Shown here: positions 10,890 through 21,900 of the stretch, one piece after another | Position numbering within the stretch: the stretch's first letter is position 1 | How the letters are laid out: every line of letters begins with the position of its first letter | Source of the DNA: Larix kaempferi | Taxonomy: Eukaryota > Streptophyta > Pinopsida > Pinales > Pinaceae | Length of the DNA: 64,000 nt | Assembly: GCA_027924585.1 (NCBI GenBank) | Contig: BSBM01000904.1 | Span: forward strand, 18,125,501-18,189,500 | Direction: 5' to 3' | Made by a program: the position numbers and the translations under genes | Notes under the pieces: generated by a model | Told to the model about the DNA's origin: nothing | What the model saw: the letters and a program-made list of their open reading frames with translations, nothing else | Databases searched by the model: none

Positions 10890-10990
10890 CTGCATGAAGC
10901 TCGAAGCACTCAACTACTCGAGTTAGCCTAACAATTGAGAATACGTGTTTCCTTCTTGTAGGTCATAGGTTTGAATCTAGAGGGGGGCAT
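10890..10990. repeat. tRNA-like SINE head remnants
   Basis: TTAGCCTAACAATTGAG is followed about 40 bp later by GGTTTGAATCT, an A-box/B-box-like pair on the plus strand. The adjoining CTCAACTACTCGAGTTAG reads as another A-box-like start on the minus strand. Neither gives a foldable intact tRNA. Confidence 0.35.
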
Positions 10991-13440
10991 GGTTTGTTGA
11001 TTTGCATACTGCCATGGATATTCCATTGGAATAGTTCATTGAAACCAATCTTACAAGTTTCTACAAACTCTTTGGTATGCAATGCTTTACTTAAGGTCAA
11101 GATTTAATATTACCAGGTTACCGCATCAAATAGTAAAATAGGTTAAGATTAAAATAAAAGAGGCTAAAATAAATGCTACATTATGAAGGAAAAATGTACC
11201 TTAGGAAACCTATTATGGGGAAACCCATCTAGAAGGTGAGGACTATGCCTTGCTCTTTTCTTATGAGCTGTGAAATGCAAATACAAAGAAATGTGAACTC
11301 ACTATGAAGCTTCCATGGACATCATGGCCTATGGGTACTACAAGGTCTCCTACTTCCCATGTTTTGCTCAAAATATCTCACTCCTTTGCTTTGCTCAACA
11401 TTGGAACAATTAATCAATATAACTAGAATGGAACCATTTGTTTTCCCATTGGCCCAATACATAACAATTACTTAATAGTCATATAGGGTTATGGTTAAGT
11501 TTTTTGCAAGCCCTAACTCTCAACTAGGGATAGGTTTTTGGACCGTCTAGAATCTTCTTGAAAGTCCACAAGGACTAGCTCCACATGTGTGAGTAACGGG
11601 AATTGATGTGACATCCACTTAATACCATGGTGGTCAACATGATAAGTCATCTTGTGGGAGGCATAACTTCCTCACATCATCTCCAATTTAGGTAATCTCT
11701 GCTTCATTGGAAAACCCTCGATGTGTAGAATAACATCGAAACGAGGGTGGTAACTTTATTCTCAAATTTTTGAGCCCCAAAAATTTCGTTTAATGACTCA
11801 AATGGTCTCGAAATTTTTTTGGACCCAAATCACCAAAATATGACAAAAAAAACTAACAATTGGACAACTCCCATATTCTAAAGCCTTCAAAGGAGGAAAT
11901 TAGAAAACCTATGTAGAAGGATAAGAAAACTTTTTGACCCATATATTACAAATGAATGGGCCCTACAAACCAATGGATGACTAGACAAGAAGGATAGTAT
12001 ACACAACAAAACATATTTTAGGAGTTGTTTGAAAATCAAACTTTTTGGACCCATGCATATTTACCAAAATCTATTAAATCACAGAAAAAACGAGCAATAT
12101 CTACCAAAATAGATCCACAACTCCTATATTCTAAAGCCTTCAAAGAAAGAAATAAGAAAGCCTATGTATACGAAATAAGATGACCTTTTGGACATCCTCC
12201 TACGGAGCCTAACCCAGTGGGGACATCAAGTGAGGCCCTTATATATCAATGCATAGCCATCCTTTTGTTTACAACTCAAAGCTCTCAACCACTTGAGCTA
12301 ATCCATGGAACCAAAATCCAAAAAATATATAATATTTAGAAAACTCCCCTATTTCAAAGCTTTGAAAAATAATAAAAAAACCCATGTAAAATAAAATAAT
12401 ATATGTAGAAAAGAGAACAACAAAAAAAGATTCGTGAGGGTAATTGTCATTTGCATTAATTAAAGAAGACTTAAAAAATGTTTTTTTTTTTCATTTTAAT
12501 TATGAAAATGTAAATTTAAAATTATTTATTTATGAGAATAAAAAATCAATAACATTTTATTTTATGGATTAAATTCAATTAATTATTATTTTGTAATAAA
12601 AAACAAAATTTATCATAATATAATTATGAAATTGATAATTAATAATATAATATTATTTAAAAACTTTCACTGTGTTATATCCTATCCAAAGAAAAAAGAA
12701 ATTAGAAATTATATTTTAATATTCTATTTTTTTAATAAATCACATCATCATTAAATAATATTAAATTCTAACACGTTTTAGACGAATTATTGGAAGAAGT
12801 GAATATCATTAATTGCAAATCATCTCGGTTTGGTATTTAAGTACAAAAAGTTTATATTAAAAGTATATGATACAAGTTTGAAGATGTGCATCACGGGATC
12901 TCTGATGATGAACTAACATGATAAATCCGAAAAGTTGGCATTTAAACATCAACAAGTTTTTCCAATATTATTAAACATAAATATAAATACAAGTTTCAAG
13001 TATACAGAAGTTTATATTATGTTGCAATGCATGTTAGAGATTTATTATTTAAATGGAAAAATAAAAGCAAATTTAATCTCAAAAAGAAATTTAAAAATAA
13101 TTTGTATTATGCAAAAGGAGAAATGAGATATTTTAAAGTTATAATAACTATTTTACTTATACTACAATGTATTTATTTATTTATTTCATGGTTTTTGTTT
13201 TACGAAAAAAAGGAGAAGAAGGTAGAGAGGCAAACATTCCATTGACACAATATAGAAGAATACCGATTCTACATATATATGGAGATTCCTAATTGGTTAT
13301 CAATTGGATGAATCTATAAATAAAAAAGTGCTATTAGTCTTTTTGAGAAGATTTCCTTCAAACACATATTTAGGAAATTAAACTAACATGTAGATCTTTC
13401 GTCCAAGATTGGAATGTACAAAAAGCCCAACAAACATTTT
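10990..13440. other. AT-rich repeat-derived DNA, no gene
   Basis: 11200-12350 is unremarkable and coding-poor. From about 12350 to 13250 the sequence is extremely AT-rich. Short frames (12935-13245) are mostly Lys/Ile/Asn and arise from base composition. Confidence 0.4.
12190..12310 (-). repeat. SINE/tRNA-like head fragment
   Basis: The minus strand reads TTAGCTCAAGTGGTTGAGAGC-like sequence starting near 12303, a good A box of the same kind as the SINE copies. A clear B box and tail are absent, so this is probably a truncated copy. Confidence 0.4.
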
Positions 13441-13441
13441 T

Positions 13442-13691
13442 TGCATGAAATAAATGGGGATTTAGTAGCAAAAACAAATGGAGAGATCTGAATTTTGGTT
13501 TGGAACACCACTTTGGATACATAAATTCTAGTTTATTAAAGCTGTAAAGATAGTTTGAGTATTTTGTGCATGAAATAAATGGAGATTTAGTAGCAAAAAC
13601 AAATGGAGAGATCTGAATTTTGGTTTGGAACACCACTTTGGATACATAAATTGTAGTTTATTAAAGCTGTAAAGATAGTTTGAGTATTTTG
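13442..13691. repeat. 125-bp tandem duplication
   Basis: TGCATGAAATAAATGG starts at 13442 and again at 13567, and the two 125-bp units differ at only a couple of positions, so the duplication is recent compared with its surroundings. Confidence 0.9.
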
Positions 13692-13734
13692 TTTATGTAG
13701 TATGTAAAGTCTAAGTAGATATGGGGTCGTGCTT

Positions 13735-13832
13735 ATAGGCGGGGTGGATGGGGCGGTCGGCTGTGGCCGTCCCCACCCCGGATCATACCCCGGCACCCTC
13801 GCTTATCAGGCGCTAGATACATTAATATTAAA
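13735..13832. repeat. GC-rich hairpin insert with A-tail, possible small SINE
   Basis: In an otherwise AT-rich setting, GGGGTGGATGGGGCGGTC pairs with GCCGTCCCCACCCC to form a strong stem-loop. The segment ends in a run of 12 A at about 13830, suggesting a retroposed insert in plus orientation. The minus strand holds TAGCGCCTGATAAGCGAGGG and GGGTATGATCC, weakly A-box/B-box-like. Assignment to a SINE is tentative. Confidence 0.4.
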
Positions 13833-14146
13833 AAAAAAAAAGTCTAAATAGATATATGTAAATGATTATATGTCTGATGGAAAAAATGTAAATGATTATA
13901 AGAACTTGTGAAGTAATGCTTTGTATTGATGAAGAATGTATTTTTCACTCTATTTGAATTAAAAAAAATATTTTTTTGGAGAAAAAAAATATATTCTATA
14001 CTATATGTACACACATTTAATATTCAAATGAATAAAGTTAAAATACACACATTTAATAATTCAAATGAATAAAGTTAAAATGAAAATATTTTTTTCTCTC
14101 GTATGAGAATTCTAGGAATTCGATATTAAAGACCCATTCAAATTAT

Positions 14147-14568
14147 CATCGGCTATATCTTTCTGCAGGTTCCTAGAGATGTTCTATTTTGGCCAACTTC
14201 TGGTTGGTTTTTTTGTGTGGCTAGATCTTTCTTCAGATGGTTTCTTCCTTTTTGGCAGCCTCTTATTGCTGCTCGGTGGCATTTTATCGGCCGGTTATAT
14301 GTTTTGTTCTTGGTATTATCTTATTTGTGTGCTTTTGGCCACGGTCTGTGGTTTCCATTATATCCCACTGTTTTCTGTTTGGGACCCGATTAGGTTTTTC
14401 GGGTCCTTTTTCTATGCTGTTGGACTTTGTTTTTGGGACTCTGAACCGTTGGGTTGTACCCGCGCTTTTTAGTCAATGAACTTATTACTGAACTATCTGG
14501 CTCATGTAATTTTTACTATTTGATCTATTAATAATAAGCTATTTTATATTTTCGCATAAAAAAAAAAT
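14147..14568 (+). mobile_element. 5'-truncated LINE 3' end (first)
   Basis: A block of different composition (T/G-rich, TTTCTGGTTGG-like words) ends in TAATAATAAGC, TTTCGCATAAAAAAAAA, typical of a plant LINE 3' UTR with poly(A). The frame 14179-14472 across it is highly hydrophobic and probably accidental. A 24-bp direct repeat (14123-14146 and 14595-14618) brackets the insert, but the right copy lies 26 bp beyond the A-tract, so it may be a local duplication instead of the exact target-site duplication. Confidence 0.6.
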
Positions 14569-14781
14569 TACATAAAACGTAATTATATATGTGAATATTA
14601 AAGACCCATTCAAATTATATATTACATAAAACGACATTATATATCAATAATGGTGATGTTCTGTAGGAAAATTCAAATCATATATTACATAAAATGACAT
14701 TATGATGACCTTTGTAATATAGTTTAATGGAAAGGTCCGTTCAAACGCTAACCCACAAACGCTATCGCTATTGAATTATAG

Positions 14782-15144
14782 TCATGATATATATTGTTTT
14801 GTTTTGAATTATACTTGATGAACTTGGTATTGGGCAGCTGTGGCTGTCGGTTTATACAAACATTATATTTATGTGGTCATGGTCTCTTTGATGTTCTGAT
14901 GATATTGGATCCGTTTTTCTTTTTGGAGAGATTCTTGACATATTCTGTGGACATATGGTACTATGAAATTGGACTTATCTAATAATGTAGATGATGACAC
15001 ATTTGTTTATGTGTATGACATGCCCATAGTGCTCTCTAGGACTGTTTGTTGAGAGCAGTTATGTATGTCTTTTGACAGCTGGTTACATTTATTATTTCGT
15101 ATATTAATAGTAAGTTGAATTTTCCTGTGAAAAAAAAAAAAAAA
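14782..15144 (+). mobile_element. 5'-truncated LINE 3' end (second) with target-site duplication
   Basis: CGCTATTGAATTATAG lies at 14766-14781 and again, perfectly, at 15145-15160. The 363 bp between them end in a 16-base A-run directly against the right copy. This is the expected product of target-primed reverse transcription of a LINE that copied only its tail. The frame 14794-14982 within it has no known domain. Confidence 0.88.
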
Positions 15145-15299
15145 CGCTATTGAATTATAGGTTAACTAACTTGTAAAGGTTTCCTATGTACCATTAACTT
15201 TTCATTTAATCTAATAAAAAAGTTATTACGATGGCCACGATTTTTTCTGATCAATCCAGTTGGTTTCCAGCTTTAGAAAACAAAATGCCCATGTTATTC

Positions 15300-15412
15300 C
15301 CGTGACGTGTCACCCTTTCACAGCAAGGTCGCGTGATCAATTCCCTGGCGCTGCCATTGAAATAGACGAATCTCCATTATCTCTATATAGGCTGGCTACA
15401 CTAAGAGTTTGT
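15300..15412 (+). promoter_or_regulatory. Core promoter of the SMT1-type gene
   Basis: A TATA box (CTCTATATAGGC, TATATAG at 15384) lies about 190 bp before the first splice donor. About 80 bp upstream GTGACGTGTCAC (15302-15313) carries an ACGT core flanked by short inverted arms, the kind of site bound by plant bZIP factors. Transcription would start near 15412-15418. Regulation by bZIP proteins is inferred only from the motif. Confidence 0.6.
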
Positions 15413-15414
15413 TT

Positions 15415-15574
15415 TGTCCCTTAATCTATTGCCACCAGCTATTGCTTCCTTGTCAGAAGTCGAAGTAGTTTACGTTCTGCGCGGGGATTCCTGCCGAATC
15501 ATCACAGTCAAGCTATTAACGATTTTGCGGTTCAAGAAAGCTTCACTGAATCGCTCGATCAAGCTGTGTTTCAG
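15415..15574 (+). other. Non-coding first exon (5' UTR) of the SMT1-type gene
   Basis: This runs from the inferred start site to TTTCAG followed by the donor GTACGT at 15575. It contains no ATG, which fits a leader that lets ribosomes reach the start codon in the next exon. The leader intron is 319 bp (15575-15893). Confidence 0.65.
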
Positions 15575-15893
15575 GTACGTTCATTGTGAGATTCTTTGCT
15601 CTATCCAAAAATGCCGTTGAAAATGCTGTGCAGGAGCTTGTGTAAAGCTTTGAAGATTCTGCATTGCTTCTTTTATTTTTGGTTAGATCTGCTTGCTAAC
15701 CTGTGAAGTTTGTTCGGAAAATAATCTTCAGAACCTCTACATAAAAGATTTGATGCTAACATTTACAATGGGAAAATGCTTTAAAGATTTGATTTAAGTT
15801 TGTTTGGAAAAATCTCTTTATGATATATGCACAGGCTTTGTTAATATTTACGAGATGCATGATAGTGATTTTAGATGCTTGATTATATTACAG

Positions 15894-15981
15894 GAATGGC
15901 AACGGTAGGAGGAGCGATAGATCTGGCTTCGGGAGTGGGAGGCAACATTCAGAAAAGCCAAATGCGGACTGCTGTCGAAGA
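15894..15981 (+). CDS. SMT1: SMT1 exon 2 (start codon exon)
   Basis: The TTACAG acceptor is followed by GA and the start ATG at 15896. The exon encodes [16 protein letters not shown] through TAVEE and ends after two bases of a codon at a GTAAGC donor. The start was chosen because it gives the SMT1 N-terminal DLAS...GG pattern and no earlier ATG exists in the leader. Confidence 0.88.
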
Positions 15982-18900
15982 GTAAGCTTTTTGATCCCGC
16001 ATTTCGCAATTTTGCTTATTTTGTCACTATGAGCTTGTTTCGAGACGGGCCAGGTTTTGGTGAACTAGAAAGTTAAAAAAACACAGTGAAAATGCGTGTG
16101 AAAGTTTTCAATGCACTGGATATGGTGCATTATGGGTTAGAATATACAGTGGCCATTCCTTTCTGGATTCTCACTATCTACAAAGATTTCTTGAACTTTT
16201 TGGATGGTTTCTTCTTAAAAGTTGATTCGATGAAAGAAAGGCCTACAGAATCTTCGGAATCCATTGATGTTTTTGTAATCTTTCCACATAATTTTCGGAA
16301 TCCATTGATGTTTTTGTAATATTTCCACATAATTTTTGGAATCCATTGATGCTTTCTTTGTGACAAGCAATGAAAGGATAACTATCGAAGTTTAGCAGTC
16401 ACAATAAGCGGCTTGGTCTTTGTAGTTGCTGCGCTAGAGTTACTTTGTTTTAATAGCAGTAGGAGCATTTGCTTGCAGGTTGCACGAGTTTTGATGAGGG
16501 CATCGCCCTGGGGTGGAGAATGAAGTTTTTGTAAACTTTCTACATGCTCTTTGGAATCCATTGATGTATTTGTAAACTTTGTTGTTTTCCGTGAAAAGCA
16601 ATGAAAGAATAAAGATCGAAGTTTAGCAGTCATAATGTCTAAGCGTCTTGGATTTTGCAGCACCGACTAGCTAGAGTACTCTGTTTTAAGGGCTGTAGTA
16701 GCATCTGCTTGCAGATTGCACATGGTTCTGATGAGGTCACCACCGTGGAGACCAAACATGTAATGGCATATCCCTATGTTGGGATTTCGTTCCTCATTAA
16801 TCATTTCTTCTCTTCTCCTGACGTGAAATTGTTATTAGGTTTGGTGGTTCAGCCGTTACTTTTATCATCAACAAAGAGGCAAAGACGGTGGTAACATGTC
16901 AGGGGTAGGGTTACGCCATTACTTTTATTATGAGGTAAAGACTGCGGTCACATGGCAGGGGTACGGTTACGCTTGTCTTCCTACACTCTGCTTTATTGCA
17001 TACACAGTCTAACTGCATACTGCTAAAAGGGTAGTTATCTCATCTGGTGAGAACTATTAACGCGAAGAAGTATTTCAACTACTTGTTTCCAAAGATGTTG
17101 AGATCTGTTTTAGAAGTTCCTAATCTGACAATCAAAGCCAACCTAGCCGTGGTTAAGGAGAAGCGTTGAAATTTCCATCCACTCCTTATTTTCAGGGTAA
17201 TACTCGTTCGCTGGGGCTTTTTGGGGTTTTAACCTTTTTCTGTCCTCTTTCTGATTATTATGTAATGACTATGTGTCGATGGCACTTTTTGCATACGTTT
17301 CCAGAAACATGAAGAGGAGACCTGTTTCCTATTCTGTTCCCTTTCTCATTCCTGTTCTTGTCTTTGACACTACGTTAGTACAGTACTGATCAATTTTATA
17401 TGCATAGTCTATGCTGGGTGGTGTTCATGTTTCTTACCCCTCAAAATCCTTTATCCCTGTTTCTCGTTCTGTTCCCATTTTGTGTTTCCAGTAGCATGAT
17501 TTTTATGTGCAAGGATTCAATGTCCTCTTCGCATAGCTATTTAATTCCACTCTGTAATACCGGACATGGGTCTTCTCACCTCGTGAAAAAGCAAGTTGTC
17601 AGATCTTTACCGTAGCAACTAAAAGGGCGTGGGATAATGGGCACTCATTCCACCCCTCTTCCTGATGCCTATTCTGGCAAGAAACCGATGAAAATTTGCC
17701 TGTGGAAATCTGCCCAAGCTCAAACTGTGATCTCAGCAATTTGAAACTGCAACCAGACTATAATGGGTGCTCTGAATCTCCATGGATAGATGAAATCACA
17801 ATTTCAGCCATTTTAGACTCGCAGGATTCTGGGAGAGATTGCCGGATATGGGCCGATATGAGTGCCCCATTACCATATCATATGCCAACTAAAATTTGTT
17901 TCGCCATTGTCCTCGTCATTTGTTCCAACAAAACAACAAAGTTGACATTGAATCACCTGGATATTATATACATTATAGCACTATGATAGCACAGGTGAAG
18001 AGTGCCATATAATACAATCTACACAAGGAATAGAATGCTCCTTAATCCCAAAAGGAACTTATTGACTTTGCTGGACAGGAAGTAAGGGTTACCAACCTTT
18101 TAGTGTCTTGGTTCCTCATCTTGGCCAAAATATTTAGCCAAATTCTGGAATTCTGCTTTTGTTGGCTTGTTCATTTTGTTATACCTGTATCGACCCTTTT
18201 TACGTTATATTTAACATCTATAGGAACATGATAGATGTCTATCTTTATAATTGGCAACAACTTCAAAAGATTGGTCGAGTTCTGCAAATTGTATTTTTCT
18301 TTAATCAAGTTTTGTGGACTATGTTAGTTGAGGTGCTGAATTTATATGCAATCTCAAATTGGAAATTGATTGTTTTCAATTTTGCTATAATTTTGTAGGT
18401 ATGAAAAATATCACATGTACTATGGTGGTGATGAAGGAGCGAGAAAATCTAACTACACGGATATGGTACACTTCTCATAAAGTTTTATCAATGGACCACT
18501 TCAATTCATTGTTTTCTCGATAGTTCATTAAAATCATGTATAAAGGGTCGGGTTAGTCTCCAATAGTTCTTTTTTGTGATTTGTTCTCCACGCTTATAAA
18601 GTGAAGAATAGAATGCAACCACATTATAAGAGGGAAACAAGAACCTTGGGGTGGCTCTACGAAGCAGGGGTAGCACGTGATATGCAGAATAAACTGCTTT
18701 AATCCATCATATGATTTTTAAAGAGATTCAAAATCAATAATATGCATACTCAAGTTAAAGTGTTAAACATATTGAAACAGATTTTAGTTCAATCATTCTA
18801 AAGTACGAGTTTATAGATTCTCCTCATTTCTTTATCAGGAAAGCTCCTTTAGGAAGCTGCTTACAGTCTACACGCAAGACTGTTTGGGTTTTCGTATTCC

Positions 18901-21900
18901 CTATGCTTTCCCTTCATCTCTGATTATTCTATTATTTGCTTGTCTACCTTTCAAATTTCATTACTGTAATATGTTCTATTTGCTATTGTGCATGGTGTTT
19001 ATTCATATATGTTGACTATTTGCTATATATGCTTCAACTGCATACCTCAATCCTCTAGATTTTAACGATGTAAGATAGTGTGCTCTATTGTCATTGATGT
19101 AATTTGCTAGTAGAAAAGAGCATGTATTAATTATAAATTAGTCATCAATAATGAGTAATATCGTGACACGAGCATATATGTCACCACAGAAGTAATTCTC
19201 TAAACCATTGGAAAGTGATCTGAAAATAATCAAATATTCGTGCCTGTGACTTTTTGCGTTGGTTCTGATACCAGCTGATCTGAAATATCAGTGTCTCTCA
19301 GATTTTTCACCGTGGTTTCGTGAACCCTTTAGTTGCTTGTGGTCTTGAAACTTGTGGCTTAGATGTTACTACAAGTCTCACATCTGCTTTGCTAGCAACA
19401 CTGATTTGTCTCTAGTTGCTTGTGGTCTTGACACTTGTGACCTAAATGTTACTGCAAGCGTCTTTGACTGTGGCTTAGAGGGCTTCTCTTTGTTTTTGTA
19501 GAACTAAGTTCATTTATACACTGATATTTTATCCTAGCTGTTAGAAAAGTAGATTTCACACAGCTATAAGTAAGCACATACCAGATGCACTGTACAGTTG
19601 TAGAAATTTACAAAGAGTGACTGAAAAGTTAAAAAAAAAATACTATGGTTGGGAGTCGGGACAGAATACACAACTTTTGTACACTTGTCAGTTTCCCCCC
19701 TTCTATAGGTTTCAACCATTTTTATACAAGATCTTGTGTAATATGTCAGTTGTGCAACTATCCCTTTGGTTCCATGTCAGATTGATTCATCTCCTTTGTT
19801 TGCTTGATGTGTTTGTTCGTTGCTTGTCTATTGTGTCCCACGCTTTGTAGGTTCATGATCTTTGCTTTGTTTAGCTTGTGCTAATATTTGGGGTATAGGT
19901 CTTGCAACATGAGTTGTGAAGCCATGTTATTCCTACTGTTACCTCCCAAACCTGCACTTTTTGTGGTAAAGCCCTAAAACACAAGTTCAGCCTTAGAGAA
20001 ACTCAAGAAGACTGCCCACCGTCACCAAAGCAGTCTTCTTCTCAGTTTAGGCTGGCTCTCCTCCAGCACAAGGGGGTTATCCTTGTGATAGGATTACTAA
20101 AGCTTAGGCAATATACACTCAAGGTACAATGGAGAAATAGCAATAGAGATTTTGTAGTATACAAAATAAAGTGATGAATGGACCAAGACTAATGCCAATC
20201 CAAATCAGGGTAAATGGAGTCAAGAGAGAGATCTTATTAGGCTGTTTTCTTATGTGATAAGGAGAGTATGTAGCTGAGATAAACATGCAACGACTACCTT
20301 GAGCTTGCTGCCCATTAATGCAGAATTTTAACTTCAAGAACCCTAATAGAGTGTTGTCAAATGTGCATGAGGGACCAGGGTGTGTTTATGATCTGTACAA
20401 GTGGGACTTATAGGCTTCCCTTCTATTTTCTATGTTACCCATTCTTAGCTTCTTCTACTTCTATATATTGTACAAGCATGGAGGAGGATGGTTAATTATT
20501 CATTTGAGTTGTTAAGCACTAGAGCCTGTGACCTTTCTTCTCTTTTCTCGATTGCTTGTTCTTTCTTGAAAGAGTGAGGTACTTCTGATAATGGAGTTTG
20601 CTTCGATGGTTTGTGATTGTACATGTCACATCTAGCAGAGTTGGATTGTATCTTCGAGTTTTTGCTGTCCAGACTTGTCGAGGCTTTCTTCATCCTAAAA
20701 CCCTTGGTAGGAAAGACATTTAGTATCTTTCACTGACTATTGCATGTGTTTTGTGTGTAAGACTTCTATGTTCCTTAGACTTTTAAATGCTTTCAATCTT
20801 GTTTTCACTTGAACTTGAGTAGTAGGATTCAGATTGTTCTTCTGCCCTATTCCCTTTCTTCTTCTTTCCATCTTTATCGACTCCATTAAATGCATTGTTT
20901 CATTGATTAATAGTACTTAATTCCTCGTATAAAAGAGAACTATCATATCTACATCTAAAATTGTGCATCTTAGGCACTCTAGGCATATAATTAGGCATTT
21001 TAGATCACTTAATTCAGTTTCTGTTAAATCACAGCAAGATTAACTTGATGTAATTTTGTTTAGCACAGAAACAGAGAGAAAATTCAGCATTTGTTAGTCT
21101 AGAATTGCATTGGATTGTGTGCCCAACAGTTAAAATTCTGCATCTTTTTCTGTGTTTTTTTAGTTTGTTACTCTCTGCTTGCTGTTTTTTCATATTAATT
21201 ACCAAAATTGTTCTGGACAACAAGCCTTATTTTGATTTAAGCATTATTGATCATTTTTTTGAATGTTAGTTGACACTTGAAGTCACATACGGATTCTTCC
21301 TTGTGGTTAGCAATCACTAACTTGTAGTGCAGGGAAATAGTACATGGTGACAATGTACTGTTTCTAGTTACTTTAGAACCTTCTAGTTTTAAGTTATAAT
21401 AAGATCCATGTAACTACATTGTCAAGAGACAATCCTCATGAATGGTGCGCTAGAGGTCTTCCAAAACAATTTATCTAAACCAGTGAACTTTTGGGCTTGA
21501 TTAAGGGAATGCTAGGTATTCCATTGTTAGTACTCCTGATTCAGTAGCTCCTTCCATAAAAGAAGTCCTTTTCAAACCTAGGCAAAAGGCCAACCTGAAG
21601 AAGGGAATGTCCAAATTGGTTGTGATGCCAAATCCTAAGCATCTTGAGGACCCTCAACTGACAAGCAAGAAAGGTAGACGCAGCTTGCCAGTCCACAACC
21701 TCTTAAGCGGGGCAGAACCTAAGATCTAAAAAACTAGGCATTATCATTTATGTCACACAATTGAAAAAGACCTTTAATGCCGTGACTGTGCTGAGCCTAA
21801 TGCATTTTGATGTTAAAGTAAGACCTGCCAAGGAGCACCCCCTTCCATTGAGCACGCTACCCATTTACTAGCAATCACTGCCCCTTGAACTCCTATGTTA

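Noticed and set aside
14123-14618. 24-bp repeat as the exact target duplication of the first LINE tail
   Set aside because: The right copy starts 26 bp past the A-run and nearby words are repeated again downstream, so local tandem duplication is as likely.
17696-17986. 96-codon frame in SMT1 intron 2 as an extra SMT1 exon or nested gene
   Set aside because: Exons 2 and 3 join in phase without it and its sequence has no counterpart in sterol methyltransferases.
19261-19272. Minus-strand TGGTATCAGAAC as another copia PBS
   Set aside because: No LTR edge directly beside it and no gag on the expected side; a chance or heavily decayed site.
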